Assembly: GCF_010470675.1 (NCBI RefSeq)
Contig: NZ_VOIQ01000008.1
Span: 150,243-214,242, forward strand
DNA length: 64,000 nt
Direction of reading: 5' to 3'
DNA from: Desulfovibrio sp. JC010
GTDB taxonomy: Bacteria > Desulfobacterota > Desulfovibrionia > Desulfovibrionales > Desulfovibrionaceae
Shown: positions 43,403-52,880 of the stretch, piece by piece
Layout: the number at the start of each line of letters is the position of its first letter
Numbering within the stretch: the first letter of the stretch is position 1
The notes under the pieces: model-generated
The model's input: the letters and a program-made list of their open reading frames with translations, nothing else
Database searches by the model: none
Told to the model about the DNA's origin: nothing
Made by a program: the position numbers and the translations under genes

Positions 43403-44458
43403 TTAACCGTAAGTAACAGGCATTTTGCCGTCTTTGGTCAGATCTGCAGGCAGGCTTTTGTACCATTTAATGTATTCAACAAACCCCTTTTCAAGAGGCC
43501 ATTGCGGATCATAACCGATAAGTTCTTTGGCCTTATCTACGGAAAGAGTTCCGCGATCGGGCATGAGACGGTCTTTGGGAATATACTTGATATTCACTTC
43601 AGGAAACTCGGCTTTGATGAGCTCGGCCATCTGGGCAAGACTTCTTGAATCACCATAAGTCAGGTTAAAGGTCTGGTTAAATGAATTTTCATTTTCAATA
43701 ACCTTGACCATACCGTTAACCATGTCCTGAATATAGGTAAAGTCGAGCTTATCGGAACCGTCGCCGGCGATGGTGATGTCCACGCCCTTAAGAGCATTTT
43801 CAACAAAAATCTGGCCGACCCTGCGGCTAACGCAGCGCTCACCGTAAAGAGCGGAAGGACGGATAATTGTATAAGGAAGATCAAAAACCTGATTGTATGC
43901 AACAACAAGCTTCTCACCACCGAACTTAAGCGCACCGTACACACCAATCGGATCACAGGGTGTTTCCTCGGTAACAAAGCCGCCGTCAAAGTTGCCGTAA
44001 ATCATGCTTGAAGAAAAATATACAAAGTGCTCGACACCGGAATCTTTTGCACGAGAGATGTCGAGCATATTTTCCAGTGTGCGGAAACTGTGATCAAAAG
44101 TGCTGTGCGGAGTCTTGTTTGACTTATTAGCATGGGAAACAGCTGCAAGATGAACAACCGTTTGAGGCTTGATTTGACCCATAAGATGAGAGGTGGCGTG
44201 GTAGTCGCGCACATCCTGAATATACACAGGAACACCGGCTTCTCGGAGCAACCGCTGCCTTTCATTCAGAATAGCAAGATAAAGATCGCGGTTGGCGATA
44301 TCCTCTTCAGTGGAAGAAAAGGCCAACAGGTTGTTAACCTGTAAACCATCGACGACACATACTTCAGCACCGAGCTTTTTCAACTGCAAGGCAAGATTGT
44401 GCCCGATAAATCCTGAACCGCCCACAAGGGCAATACGTCTACCTTTAATCTCCATCAT
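43403..44458 (-). CDS. NAD-dependent nucleotide-sugar epimerase/dehydratase
   Basis: 351 residues (ATG pair at 44458/44455). Rossmann VGGSGFIGHNLALQL, catalytic region YFSSSMIYGNFDGGF and YGALKFGGEKLV (Tyr-x3-Lys), and RPSALYGERC. Related to UDP-glucose 4-epimerases and GDP/TDP-sugar 4,6-dehydratases. It is the first gene of the minus-strand glycan block, with an operator-like palindrome and promoter candidates upstream and a terminator-like hairpin after it, so it may have separate control. Substrate unassigned. Confidence 0.82.
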   Translation of the reverse strand: MMEIKGRRIALVGGSGFIGHNLALQLKKLGAEVCVVDGLQVNNLLAFSSTEEDIANRDLYLAILNERQRLLREAGVPVYIQDVRDYHATSHLMGQIKPQTVVHLAAVSHANKSNKTPHSTFDHSFRTLENMLDISRAKDSGVEHFVYFSSSMIYGNFDGGFVTEETPCDPIGVYGALKFGGEKLVVAYNQVFDLPYTIIRPSALYGERCVSRRVGQIFVENALKGVDITIAGDGSDKLDFTYIQDMVNGMVKVIENENSFNQTFNLTYGDSRSLAQMAELIKAEFPEVNIKYIPKDRLMPDRGTLSVDKAKELIGYDPQWPLEKGFVEYIKWYKSLPADLTKDGKMPVTYG

Positions 44459-44493
44459 AACTATCTACCTCTTAGGCTTCTTAGTTCTTTACA

Positions 44494-44578
44494 AATATAG
44501 CAAGACACTTGTCTTAAACTTTAACTTTACTTAAACACGTTGAGCTAGTTTGTAAGGTTATTCTGTACAAACTGTCAA
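44494..44578 (-). promoter_or_regulatory. Candidate promoters and 14-bp palindrome upstream of the minus-strand glycan unit
   Basis: On the minus strand TTGACA (44573-44578) is followed after 17 bp by TTACAA (44550-44555), a weak -10. Nearer the gene a perfect inverted repeat AAGACA-CT-TGTCTT lies at 44502-44515 and a TATATT hexamer at 44494-44499. The palindrome would suit an operator overlapping a second promoter. AAGAGG near 44470 may be the ribosome binding site. Confidence 0.4.
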
Positions 44579-44640
44579 CTCAAATTCTTAATCTCTAACT
44601 GAAGCCTCTTTACTCATAACCCCGCAAACAGAAAGAAATA

Positions 44641-44664
44641 GGGCCACCCCCTAAGGAGTGGCCC
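44641..44664 (-). terminator. Terminator downstream of the sequon-rich protein gene
   Basis: Stem GGGCCAC (44641-44647) / GTGGCCC (44658-44664), extendable with one mismatch to 10 bp, 35 bp after the stop of the minus-strand gene. The minus-strand flank reads TATTTCTTTC, moderately T-rich. Placement after the last gene of the protease-gspDE-pglB unit supports transcription termination. Confidence 0.6.
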
Positions 44665-44698
44665 ATGTTTTCGGTAAGTATTTTATCGGATCAGTATG

Positions 44699-46930
44699 CT
44701 ACTTCTTGAAGCGGCTGCGAACAACAGCTACGAGAGGAGCAACCATCAGGAGCAGCCATTCCAGACCGAAGCCAGCTGCGGGGTTGAATACACAACCGGA
44801 GGAGCTGGAGGAGGAACCGGCAATGGAACCGAGAACAACCGGGTCAATGAACTGACCAACGGAACCGTCGTTCTTAGCATCCAGAGTACCCTGACTTTCA
44901 ATTACGTAGTTAACGTAATAAGTGGTACCGGCATCAAGCTCGGAGTTAGAACCTTTGTAACCGGTGGTCGGGGCATCGGAAATCCACCATGCACCATTTG
45001 TGCCCTTCGCTGCATCAGCGGAAGAAGCGTAGGTAAGAGCATGAGAGTTGGCACTGTCAACCATGAGCTTGTAAAGAGCCAGAGTAGAGATCTTACCGGA
45101 TACACCCTGAATGGTGAACTGGAAGGTCATGTACAGCTTGTTAGTGTTGGTAGCCAGCATATTAGCGGTCATATCTCCGAGAGTGGAGTTAAAACCGATA
45201 GCAGGAGTTACAGGAATAAAGCTGGAAGGTACGCTGGTCCATCTTTCACGGATTTCACTCAGAGTGTAATCGGTGGAGTTGGGGGTAATAACGTTACCAG
45301 CTGCAACGAGCAAGTTGTTGAATGCTGCGGTACCGTTGGTCTGGTAGGTAGAACCAGCAGTTGCAGCTTCGGAAACGAGAGCGGTATCAGGAATCAGAAC
45401 TGCGAGACCGAAAGCAGAACGCTCACCATCGGTACCAGCAGGCTCGTAGATACCAACTGCGTAGTCTTTATCAGTAGCGAAGCGACCATAGAAGTTACCA
45501 GCAAGAGAAGAACCGTCGCTGGAGGTAATGGTCATGTTGGACTGAGTCAGGGACTTGAACTGGCCGGTGCTTGCAACAGCAGCGGAGTAACCGTTCAGGT
45601 GAACCTGTCTCTGCTGCATTTCATCACCGGAAGTGGCAGTGTCAGCTTCGTTGTATACGAGACCACCATCGATAATGCTCAGGTTGCTGTCAAAGTTCAT
45701 AGCCATGATACCCTGAGTAGCGTTCTTGGAACCATGATCTTCACCCCAACCGGCGTAAACCATTTTGTAACCACGGTTCTGCAGGTCGCTGGTAGCGATG
45801 CTCTTGGAATCTTTAATCATGATAGCGTATGCACGAACAGGTCTGGCGTTGAGAGCGTTACCATCTACCAGATTGTAAACAATACCGGAGATCATGTTGC
45901 GGTCTTTGTTGAGAACACCGTACTGCATAAGGTTAAAGGAACCACCTGCACCGTCACCATCGATTTCGATGAGACCGGCAGCTGCATCAGGAGAAGTTGC
46001 GTTATAGTGGTACCATTTATCGGTACGGTCAGCTTCTTCAGAGCGGTCATCGTTGTAGTAAACGACTTTTGCCTGAGCGTTGTAAGTGGTGGGAGCTGTG
46101 TCCAGAGCAGTAGGAGCGGAGTTGAATTTAACCTGACCAACACCGTAGAAGGTTTCCTGCTCGGTTCCGTAGTCGTAACCAACTACATAGTAAGACCAGG
46201 TGGTGTTATCAAATACGCAGTTTGTAACAGTACCGTTCTGGTAGCTGAGCATGAAGGTGGAACCTTCAACATCAGCACTCTGATCGTATGTAGCACCGCC
46301 ACCGGCCAGAGTCGCGTTACCGAGACCTGCCATCAGCTTAGCACCGGCGGTGGAGATGAAATTAACAGGAAAGTAGAAGGGAGTTTCACCAACTTTGGCA
46401 GCAGCGTCCAAGGTGGCGTTGACGTTGGACATCATGGTCAGACCACTGATTTTGTAACCAGGCTCAGTGGTAACTGCGCTCATGCGTCTGTTGTTAAGGT
46501 TGAAGCTGGTTGCGTTTTCAGACTGGAAATCTGCACTACCGTTGTTCTGGTGGATTACACCAATAACGTTGGCAATAGCTGCTTCGTCAGTGGAGTTGAA
46601 GAAACCAAAGTCAGCACTCACAGAGGAGTTACCACCAGGTCCGTTACCGTCAATAACTTCAGAAGTGACACTGAAAATCTTAACGTGAGATGCGTTGAAA
46701 GGAATAAAAGTGGAGTTAAAAGAACCGTCATCAGCATCACCAAGAGAGGCGTTAGCTGTAAAACCTGTAAATACACGCAGGTTAGCGGTCCAATCATCAG
46801 TGTTGACGGTCTTCTGCGCAGCGTCAATTGAGTAGGTTCCGTTCAAGGATTTGGGGAACACTACATCTGCCCAGGCACTGGTGGCAGCCAGCAGCATGAG
46901 CACTGTAAAGAGAACTGTAATCTTTTTCAT
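44699..46930 (-). CDS. Secreted, sequon-rich protein with JDVT-CTERM-like C-terminal sorting signal
   Basis: 743 residues. Sec signal peptide (MKKITVLFTVLMLLAATSAWA, cleavage before DVV). The mature part is low in cysteine, rich in Asn, Ser, Thr, Gly and Ala, with no recognised domain. I count 19 N-X-S/T sequons (X not Pro), 14 of them N-X-T. Only one, D-S-N-L-S, has an acidic residue at -2. The C-terminus is tripartite: SSSSS-G-C-VFNPAAGFG, a hydrophobic helix, then RSRFKK. This follows the CxxNPxAxF pattern of JDVT-CTERM sorting signals. It lies 99 bp downstream of pglB on the same strand with AGGGAG as ribosome binding site. A terminator follows. Predicted surface or secreted glycoprotein. 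Actual function unknown. Confidence 0.85.
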   Translation of the reverse strand: MKKITVLFTVLMLLAATSAWADVVFPKSLNGTYSIDAAQKTVNTDDWTANLRVFTGFTANASLGDADDGSFNSTFIPFNASHVKIFSVTSEVIDGNGPGGNSSVSADFGFFNSTDEAAIANVIGVIHQNNGSADFQSENATSFNLNNRRMSAVTTEPGYKISGLTMMSNVNATLDAAAKVGETPFYFPVNFISTAGAKLMAGLGNATLAGGGATYDQSADVEGSTFMLSYQNGTVTNCVFDNTTWSYYVVGYDYGTEQETFYGVGQVKFNSAPTALDTAPTTYNAQAKVVYYNDDRSEEADRTDKWYHYNATSPDAAAGLIEIDGDGAGGSFNLMQYGVLNKDRNMISGIVYNLVDGNALNARPVRAYAIMIKDSKSIATSDLQNRGYKMVYAGWGEDHGSKNATQGIMAMNFDSNLSIIDGGLVYNEADTATSGDEMQQRQVHLNGYSAAVASTGQFKSLTQSNMTITSSDGSSLAGNFYGRFATDKDYAVGIYEPAGTDGERSAFGLAVLIPDTALVSEAATAGSTYQTNGTAAFNNLLVAAGNVITPNSTDYTLSEIRERWTSVPSSFIPVTPAIGFNSTLGDMTANMLATNTNKLYMTFQFTIQGVSGKISTLALYKLMVDSANSHALTYASSADAAKGTNGAWWISDAPTTGYKGSNSELDAGTTYYVNYVIESQGTLDAKNDGSVGQFIDPVVLGSIAGSSSSSSGCVFNPAAGFGLEWLLLMVAPLVAVVRSRFKK

Positions 46931-47029
46931 TGAAAAGATCTCCCTAGTTAAAAATTAAAAAAACAACAATTCAAAACACTTACCAAAAAACACAGAAACA
47001 TATTACACTTAAGCCCTTCCCCAATCAAG

Positions 47030-49156
47030 CTATTTTTCAGGATTTTGGTTAAGAACTTTATAAATTCTCACAGAGGGACATCCTTCATAAATCAGTTCAA
47101 ACCTACCTTTTAATTCAGGAGAATCAGCTGCCCCCCAGAGCAAGCGAGCCATGGTACTGTCATGAACAGCGTCATCTATCAGATATGCTTGAGAGTTCTG
47201 ATCATTGAAAATTAGATGTAATCCACTGTGATTCTTAAATGTCCCGGACTTATTTCCAGAAGAGTTCAAGATATTATATGAACTCAGCGGCAGAGGTTTA
47301 TTATTGCCTTCAAATAAGTTGCCACTATTGAAATCCACCTGGAATTGATTCCTGACGGTACCCACAAAGGGATGCTGGCTGCTTCCTGTAGAAATATTCC
47401 ACATACCGTAATACAAAATCCACCGTGAAAGGGCGATATCTTTCCAGGTAACCACCAGATACTGATCCTCGTCCCCCTTAAAAAGGTAATCATTTGCTCC
47501 CAGAGCACCGATAATACTTTGAACTTCGCCCACCGGCATTTTGCTCCATGTACTAGCCGGGTTGTTGCCCTGAGTAGCCGAGTATTTAATCAACTGACTC
47601 GATTGAAGCAATGAGGGTGTGGACATGGCTAGAGCAAGAGGATAAAGCACCGGACCGGCATGATTACCCCCGTTAGCAAACGAATTCTGCCCGGTGTAAT
47701 ACATAGTTGCATACCCCCAGTCCCACCAGGTCCAGACAGTGCTGCTTGCAGACATTGAATCAGCAGACTCGATAAGCCCTACAGCGTGTTCTTTTGAAAT
47801 AATCGGGGTGACAGGTGTCTTTGTATAAAAATCAAAATTCGCACCAACCAAGTATACCACCAGACAACAACTGGTCAGACCTGCAACTAAGGTTTCCTTT
47901 TTATCCTTAAAAAATCTATTCACCAAAAATATAGCCCAGTAACCGAGCCCTATCCCGACCGGTATTCCAGCGAACATGGCGAACCGCCCCCCCATAAAAG
48001 GGGAAACCATAGCGGCAGCCGCAAACGGAAGCAGCAGAATTGAGAGAGGAGAATAATAGATGCATGCTGCGAAGCACACAAAAGCCGCTGCACCTACGTA
48101 GACATTGCCGCCGCTGGTAGAAAAAAAATCGGCCCATTTAACATTCTGGGCTTCAATAATACTCTGGGCGATCCCCGGATAAACAGGCCCTGCTGCTTTT
48201 ACTGCATCAGCTGTCGGCTTTGTGTAGGATGTAATCCTATTCAACACTACAAAAAAAAGCTTTGTACCGAGACCGCTGAACAGACTTAAAGCAATAAAAA
48301 GCACCAGATAAACATATAGATTTTCATAGTTGGAAATTTTTTCAAACTGCGGACTGAGATAAAAACAAATCAAAGCCAAAGCTACAACAACCCCTGCAAA
48401 CCCGAACATGCCGGACGCTGCAAAAACGAGCAGTCCACGCATGGCAATAAGTCTTTGATTTGACTTACTGCAAAAAAGGGCCAAAAAAAGGCCGATAAGA
48501 AAGGTCCCAAATCCGAAAACCTGAACAACCCCATGCCATGAATCACCATAACAGGTTAATATTCCGGCAAAAAAAGGAAGCAGGTAATCCGTCAACACAG
48601 GCTGATAATCATCGCTCTCTTCTTTTTTAAACCAGCTGGACTTGGTTGTCATAACCAGCCAACGGGCCATCAAGACAGTAATGAGCAGCGGGAAAAGCAG
48701 AGAAATCAAGTCGGTATCGTAGTACGAAAGACGTGTGCGAAAATAAAAATGCGGAACTGAAGTAGCAAAAACAGAAGCCACAATCCCGGTCCACGGACCG
48801 CCCAGCAGCATACCCCATGCAAAGGCGGCTACTGCTGTGAATCCGCAAAAGACAGCCGGGAGCCAGAAAGCGATATTTCCGTAAGGGGCGCCGGTGATAC
48901 TGCCTAGGACACGCAACAGCCCGGCCATGGGATTGTCTACGGCACTGCCCACACCCTTGGCTCCGGCCAGCCAGAAATAGGCATCATGGGTACCCATGAT
49001 ATATTCGCCGTTAACCATGAAGGCGGGATTGTCCCATTTGGGAAAATCAATACAGCGCAGTCCGAAGGCAAACGCAAAACTGATCAAGGAAAAAAGGAGA
49101 AAAATCTTCCAATCCGCCATCCAATCGGGACGGCGCAGATGTTCGCGGATATTCAT
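47030..49156 (-). CDS. pglB: Bacterial oligosaccharyltransferase, PglB/STT3 family
   Basis: 708 residues, close to the 713 of Campylobacter PglB. About eleven to thirteen N-terminal transmembrane helices and a soluble periplasmic domain. Metal/acceptor motifs are present: the first external-loop Asp D58 in GTHDAYFW, D147-T-D149 in SYYDTDL, and the sequon-binding WWDWGY at 477-482. The enzyme moves lipid-linked glycan to Asn in N-X-S/T on periplasmic proteins. Desulfovibrio PglB has been described with relaxed acceptor needs (established literature, recalled not searched). It lies 38 bp after gspE and 99 bp before the sequon-rich protein. C7 tract at 47987-47993. It is separated from pglACDEFK by over 30 kb. 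Confidence 0.95.
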   Translation of the reverse strand: MNIREHLRRPDWMADWKIFLLFSLISFAFAFGLRCIDFPKWDNPAFMVNGEYIMGTHDAYFWLAGAKGVGSAVDNPMAGLLRVLGSITGAPYGNIAFWLPAVFCGFTAVAAFAWGMLLGGPWTGIVASVFATSVPHFYFRTRLSYYDTDLISLLFPLLITVLMARWLVMTTKSSWFKKEESDDYQPVLTDYLLPFFAGILTCYGDSWHGVVQVFGFGTFLIGLFLALFCSKSNQRLIAMRGLLVFAASGMFGFAGVVVALALICFYLSPQFEKISNYENLYVYLVLFIALSLFSGLGTKLFFVVLNRITSYTKPTADAVKAAGPVYPGIAQSIIEAQNVKWADFFSTSGGNVYVGAAAFVCFAACIYYSPLSILLLPFAAAAMVSPFMGGRFAMFAGIPVGIGLGYWAIFLVNRFFKDKKETLVAGLTSCCLVVYLVGANFDFYTKTPVTPIISKEHAVGLIESADSMSASSTVWTWWDWGYATMYYTGQNSFANGGNHAGPVLYPLALAMSTPSLLQSSQLIKYSATQGNNPASTWSKMPVGEVQSIIGALGANDYLFKGDEDQYLVVTWKDIALSRWILYYGMWNISTGSSQHPFVGTVRNQFQVDFNSGNLFEGNNKPLPLSSYNILNSSGNKSGTFKNHSGLHLIFNDQNSQAYLIDDAVHDSTMARLLWGAADSPELKGRFELIYEGCPSVRIYKVLNQNPEK

Positions 49157-49194
49157 AAATAAACCCTGTTCTTAAAATTTGGAAAACCGGAAAT

Positions 49195-50676
49195 TTACAG
49201 CTTGGTAACCCTGACCACTTCTTCAAGGGTGGTCACGCCTTCTTTGACCAGTCTTACACCATGGTCAACCATGGTCTCACGGCCCATTTCTTTGGCGTAA
49301 GCTTTAATCTGATCGGAAGAAGACATTTCCATGATAAGACCGCGCATGTCTTCGGTGACCGGAATAAGTTCATAAACCCCGCGACGTCCGCTGAAGCCAG
49401 TAAAGTTGCAGTGCTCGCATCCGGCTCCGGCAGTCTGGGTTGCGGGCAACCCTTCTGCTTCCTCAAAAAGCTTGTAGGTGTTCTCGGAAACATCCACAAT
49501 CCGTGAGCAGTGCTTGCAGTTGACACGCACCAGACGCTGCCCGAGAACAAGGGAAAGGGAGGACGCCAAAAGGAACGGCTCAATGCCCATATCGAGCATT
49601 CTGGTCACAGCGGTTGCGGCATCGTTGGTATGCAGGGTTGAAAGCACAAGGTGACCGGTAAGCGATGCCTGTACGGCGGTGCTGGCAGTTTCCTGATCTC
49701 GAATCTCACCCACAAGGATGATATCCGGGTCCTGACGCAGAAAGGATCGGATGGTGGTGGCAAAAGTCATGCCTGCGGCCTTGTTGACCTGCACCTGGTT
49801 GATCCCTGAAAGCTGGTATTCCACCGGGTCTTCTACGGTGACGATATTTTTATCGTCACGCGGCAATTCACTGAGTCCGGCATAGAGGCTGGTTGTTTTA
49901 CCGGAACCGGTAGGACCGGTAACCAGCACAATGCCGTGGGGCTGAGCCAAAACTTTACGGAAAAGCTCAAGGTCCGCCCCTTTCAGGCCGAGATCTTCGA
50001 GATTAAGAATATTCTTGGAGCGGTCCAGAATACGCAGAACAGCCTTCTCGCCGCTCATGGTCGGAATGGTGGAAACACGGACATCAACCTCTTTCTGCCC
50101 GAGCTTAAGAAAAATACGTCCATCCTGCGGTTTGCGGCTTTCAGCTACGTCCATCTCGCCCATAACCTTAAGACGGGCAATGACTGTAGGCTGCAGCCCT
50201 TTATCCAGACGCTTGACAGTTTTTAGAACCCCATCCTGTCGGTAACGAACCACGAATCCATTGCCCTGACCTTCAAAATGGATATCACTGGCCCCGGTGG
50301 AAATAGACTGATGCAGGGTCTTGTTCACCAGCCGGACAATGGGTGCATCGTCATGGGACCAGCCGAGAAGATCCTGCCCGTCTTCACCTTCCTCCCCATC
50401 AGAATCGGATTCAATAGCACTTTCTTCTTCCCAGACAGTAAGAGCCTGCTCAAGCAAAGGAAAAAACTCTTCTTCGGCTACAATCTCAGAAACAACATTT
50501 TTACCCATTTTCCAGGCCAGAAAGTCAGCCATAGGCAAAGAAGTTTCATTCTGTAGCAGAAACTTGATTTCCTTATCCCGCACTTCCACAGGAATGAATT
50601 CATTGCGCTGCGGGAAGGTCAGAAACAGGTCCACAACCTCACGGGGGACAAGGTTCAAATCATAAGAGTTGCTCAA
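49195..50676 (-). CDS. gspE: Type II secretion ATPase GspE
   Basis: 493 residues. N-terminal GspE/PilB domain, an acidic linker (EEESAIESDSDGEEGED), then the ATPase: Walker A GPTGSGKTTSLYA, Asp box EDPVEYQ, Walker B region ILVGEIRDQETA and His box STLHTNDAA. A C-terminal four-Cys zinc element (CKHC, CEHC) is typical of GspE/PilB. It drives pseudopilus assembly from the cytoplasm. Twelve bases after gspD on the same strand. T2SS and T4P ATPases are similar. The adjacent secretin with N0-N3 layout and the gspF-like end at the window start favour T2SS. Confidence 0.92.
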   Translation of the reverse strand: MSNSYDLNLVPREVVDLFLTFPQRNEFIPVEVRDKEIKFLLQNETSLPMADFLAWKMGKNVVSEIVAEEEFFPLLEQALTVWEEESAIESDSDGEEGEDGQDLLGWSHDDAPIVRLVNKTLHQSISTGASDIHFEGQGNGFVVRYRQDGVLKTVKRLDKGLQPTVIARLKVMGEMDVAESRKPQDGRIFLKLGQKEVDVRVSTIPTMSGEKAVLRILDRSKNILNLEDLGLKGADLELFRKVLAQPHGIVLVTGPTGSGKTTSLYAGLSELPRDDKNIVTVEDPVEYQLSGINQVQVNKAAGMTFATTIRSFLRQDPDIILVGEIRDQETASTAVQASLTGHLVLSTLHTNDAATAVTRMLDMGIEPFLLASSLSLVLGQRLVRVNCKHCSRIVDVSENTYKLFEEAEGLPATQTAGAGCEHCNFTGFSGRRGVYELIPVTEDMRGLIMEMSSSDQIKAYAKEMGRETMVDHGVRLVKEGVTTLEEVVRVTKL

Positions 50677-50688
50677 TTTATTGCCCTG

Positions 50689-52725
50689 CTACCCGTCAGA
50701 CGAGGAAGAAGTAACATTATTTATATCCGATTCATCAGAGTCATTTTTGTAGGTGTTGAATTCCTTATCAATAAAGGTTTCAAAACGCTTACGCTGGCTG
50801 CGGTACTTGTCCATTTTGGCCTTGCTGATGGCCTCAAGCTGCTCCGTTGTCTGGATGATACGGGCTGAGAGAAAAACCATCAGGGTACTTTTGTTGCCGC
50901 TATTGCTGGTTGTTTTGAAAAGCCAGCCCAGCAAAGGCAGATCAGAAAGATATGGAACCCCTGCCTCAGTACGAGTCTGCTCAGCCCTAATCAAACCGCC
51001 TATAACCATGGTTGATCCATCCGCAAGCAGAACTGTGGTATCAGTGGTTCGATCATTTGTAATCGGCAATTCAGATGTACTGGCCTCAGAAACAGTATTG
51101 TAGGTCTGATAAACCTTAAGCTTAATCAACCCGTCTTCGCGATTGATGCGAGGAGTAATCTTCAGCTTTATACCGACATCTTTATAGGAATAGGTGGAAA
51201 CAACGGAATCACCGCTGGTAGAACTTTCCCCGGATTTGTACGGCCTGTTCTGACCTACAAAAATCTCTGCCTCAGCATTGTCAAGCGTCATAATCTGGGG
51301 AGCGGAGATGAGATTAAAATCTGTAGCTGATTTAGTAAAATTAACCAAAGCCCCGATAGTGGGAAAAGTTTGGCCGGCATAGGAAATCGTGTCACCGAGC
51401 ACGCCCATGGAGTATCCACCGGGGACATTGGAAGGATTTGATGCATAGGACGAAAGCTTGCTGCTCTCCGTTTTAGTGTAGCCCAAGGTGGCCACACTGC
51501 CGCCCATATCAATACCGCCCTGCCATTCCACGCCGAATTCTTTGGAGTTATCCAGAGTGGTCTCAAGAACAAGAGCTTCAATATAAACCTGATCCTGTGC
51601 CTGATCGAGTTGATCCACAAACTTGTCAATCTGGGGAAGCTGGTCAGGACTGGCCATAACAATCAGGGTATTTGTTGTTTCATCTGCGGAAACTTGAACA
51701 TCGCTGGAATCATCGGAGGAACTGGAATATCCGCCGGAGCCGGATGCAGTTGTTCTGGAGGCCGAAGAGGCTCCGGAACTGGAAGAAGCCCCGCCATCTT
51801 TAGATTTTCCGGAAGAAGGAATCCCTCCACCACTGACAAGGCTCTTCAGCACATCACCTGCCACAACGGCTTCAATATTGTGCAGTCTGTAAATTTTCAT
51901 CTTGGAGTAAGCTTCACTGGCCCGGTCAAGCTTTGAAATCAACCTTTTAATAGTATCAATCTGGTCAGCACTACCGGAAACCAGCAGGCTGTTTGCCCAG
52001 TCAAGGGATTCAATTACCGGAGGAGTGCCGGACTTTCCGGATGTAGACAATTTTTTATAAAAAGAAGACAATTTGCTTGCCACAGTCTTGGCATTTGTTT
52101 TTTCCAATTCAATCAGAGTCGATTCCTGCCGGGCTCCGGCTCTCTTCAGGATGCCCAACAGGGTCTTCATCTTATTTACATTACTTTGTAAATCACGGAT
52201 CATCACCGCATCAGCCATGGGCACAGGGGTAACCCTGCCGATTCTGGAGGCGACCTCTTTCAATACACCCTGAACTTTATCAGGCGCTATCTTGCCCTCA
52301 AGCTGAAAAATTGAAGTAATGATTTCCTCACCGTCTCCAGAGGAAGGAGCAGCTTTAACATCAGGGGAAATAGTTTGCGCATCCCGCAAAGGCAGCACGT
52401 AAGTTACATTATCCCTGCTGACTGCCTGAAAACCAGACCCGCTCAATACCTGCTGGAAAACAGCCATCAATTCCGGTTCGGACAAGGACTGCCCTGCATA
52501 GACACTGATATTTGTTCCCGGTAATTGCCCGGCATTAAAAACGATATTTCTGCCAGTATAGCGACCTACGAATTTAATAAACTCAACAAGGGAAATGCTT
52601 TCCAGATTGGCATGAACACCGTCGCCGCCTTCAGGCTGGGCCACGGCCACAGAAACCATGAGGACCACGGACAAAACCAGACTCACGACTAATCTACAAA
52701 AATTCTTCAGCATATTCAGCGCCAT
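50689..52725 (-). CDS. gspD: Type II secretion outer-membrane secretin GspD
   Basis: 678 residues from ATG 52725, preceded by GGTGGAG. In-frame codons before it lack a ribosome binding site. Signal peptide (about 1-28, ending SVAVA). N0 domain starts near VHANLESISLVEFIKFVGRYTGRN, then N1-N3 repeats, and N3 is interrupted by a Ser/Gly-rich segment (SGKSKDGG ... SDDSSD). The secretin core begins near ALVLETTLDNSKEFGVEW and runs through ITPRINREDGLI and TTVLLADGSTMVIGGLIR to LPLLGWLF. Forms the outer-membrane channel. A tail of about 60 residues follows, rich in basic, Ser and acidic residues. It is the second gene of the protease-gspD-gspE-pglB unit. Confidence 0.92.
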   Translation of the reverse strand: MALNMLKNFCRLVVSLVLSVVLMVSVAVAQPEGGDGVHANLESISLVEFIKFVGRYTGRNIVFNAGQLPGTNISVYAGQSLSEPELMAVFQQVLSGSGFQAVSRDNVTYVLPLRDAQTISPDVKAAPSSGDGEEIITSIFQLEGKIAPDKVQGVLKEVASRIGRVTPVPMADAVMIRDLQSNVNKMKTLLGILKRAGARQESTLIELEKTNAKTVASKLSSFYKKLSTSGKSGTPPVIESLDWANSLLVSGSADQIDTIKRLISKLDRASEAYSKMKIYRLHNIEAVVAGDVLKSLVSGGGIPSSGKSKDGGASSSSGASSASRTTASGSGGYSSSSDDSSDVQVSADETTNTLIVMASPDQLPQIDKFVDQLDQAQDQVYIEALVLETTLDNSKEFGVEWQGGIDMGGSVATLGYTKTESSKLSSYASNPSNVPGGYSMGVLGDTISYAGQTFPTIGALVNFTKSATDFNLISAPQIMTLDNAEAEIFVGQNRPYKSGESSTSGDSVVSTYSYKDVGIKLKITPRINREDGLIKLKVYQTYNTVSEASTSELPITNDRTTDTTVLLADGSTMVIGGLIRAEQTRTEAGVPYLSDLPLLGWLFKTTSNSGNKSTLMVFLSARIIQTTEQLEAISKAKMDKYRSQRKRFETFIDKEFNTYKNDSDESDINNVTSSSSDG

Positions 52726-52880
52726 AAGCTCCACCGGAACCCCGGTAAGAATCATTTTTATCTATATGAAATTCTCAGCCATCCAGCTGAAAATTCTTAA
52801 ATTCTACATCCAAAGAGTTGCATCCCTGCAAACATCCTATACTTATAAAAACCCGTCAAGCTTAACCCGATACGGACAAA

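Noticed and set aside
44696-46831. 711-codon open frame on the plus strand opposite the sequon-rich protein
   Set aside because: Antisense shadow. The minus frame has a signal peptide, ribosome binding site and C-terminal sorting signal. The shadow has none and its length follows from the biased codons.
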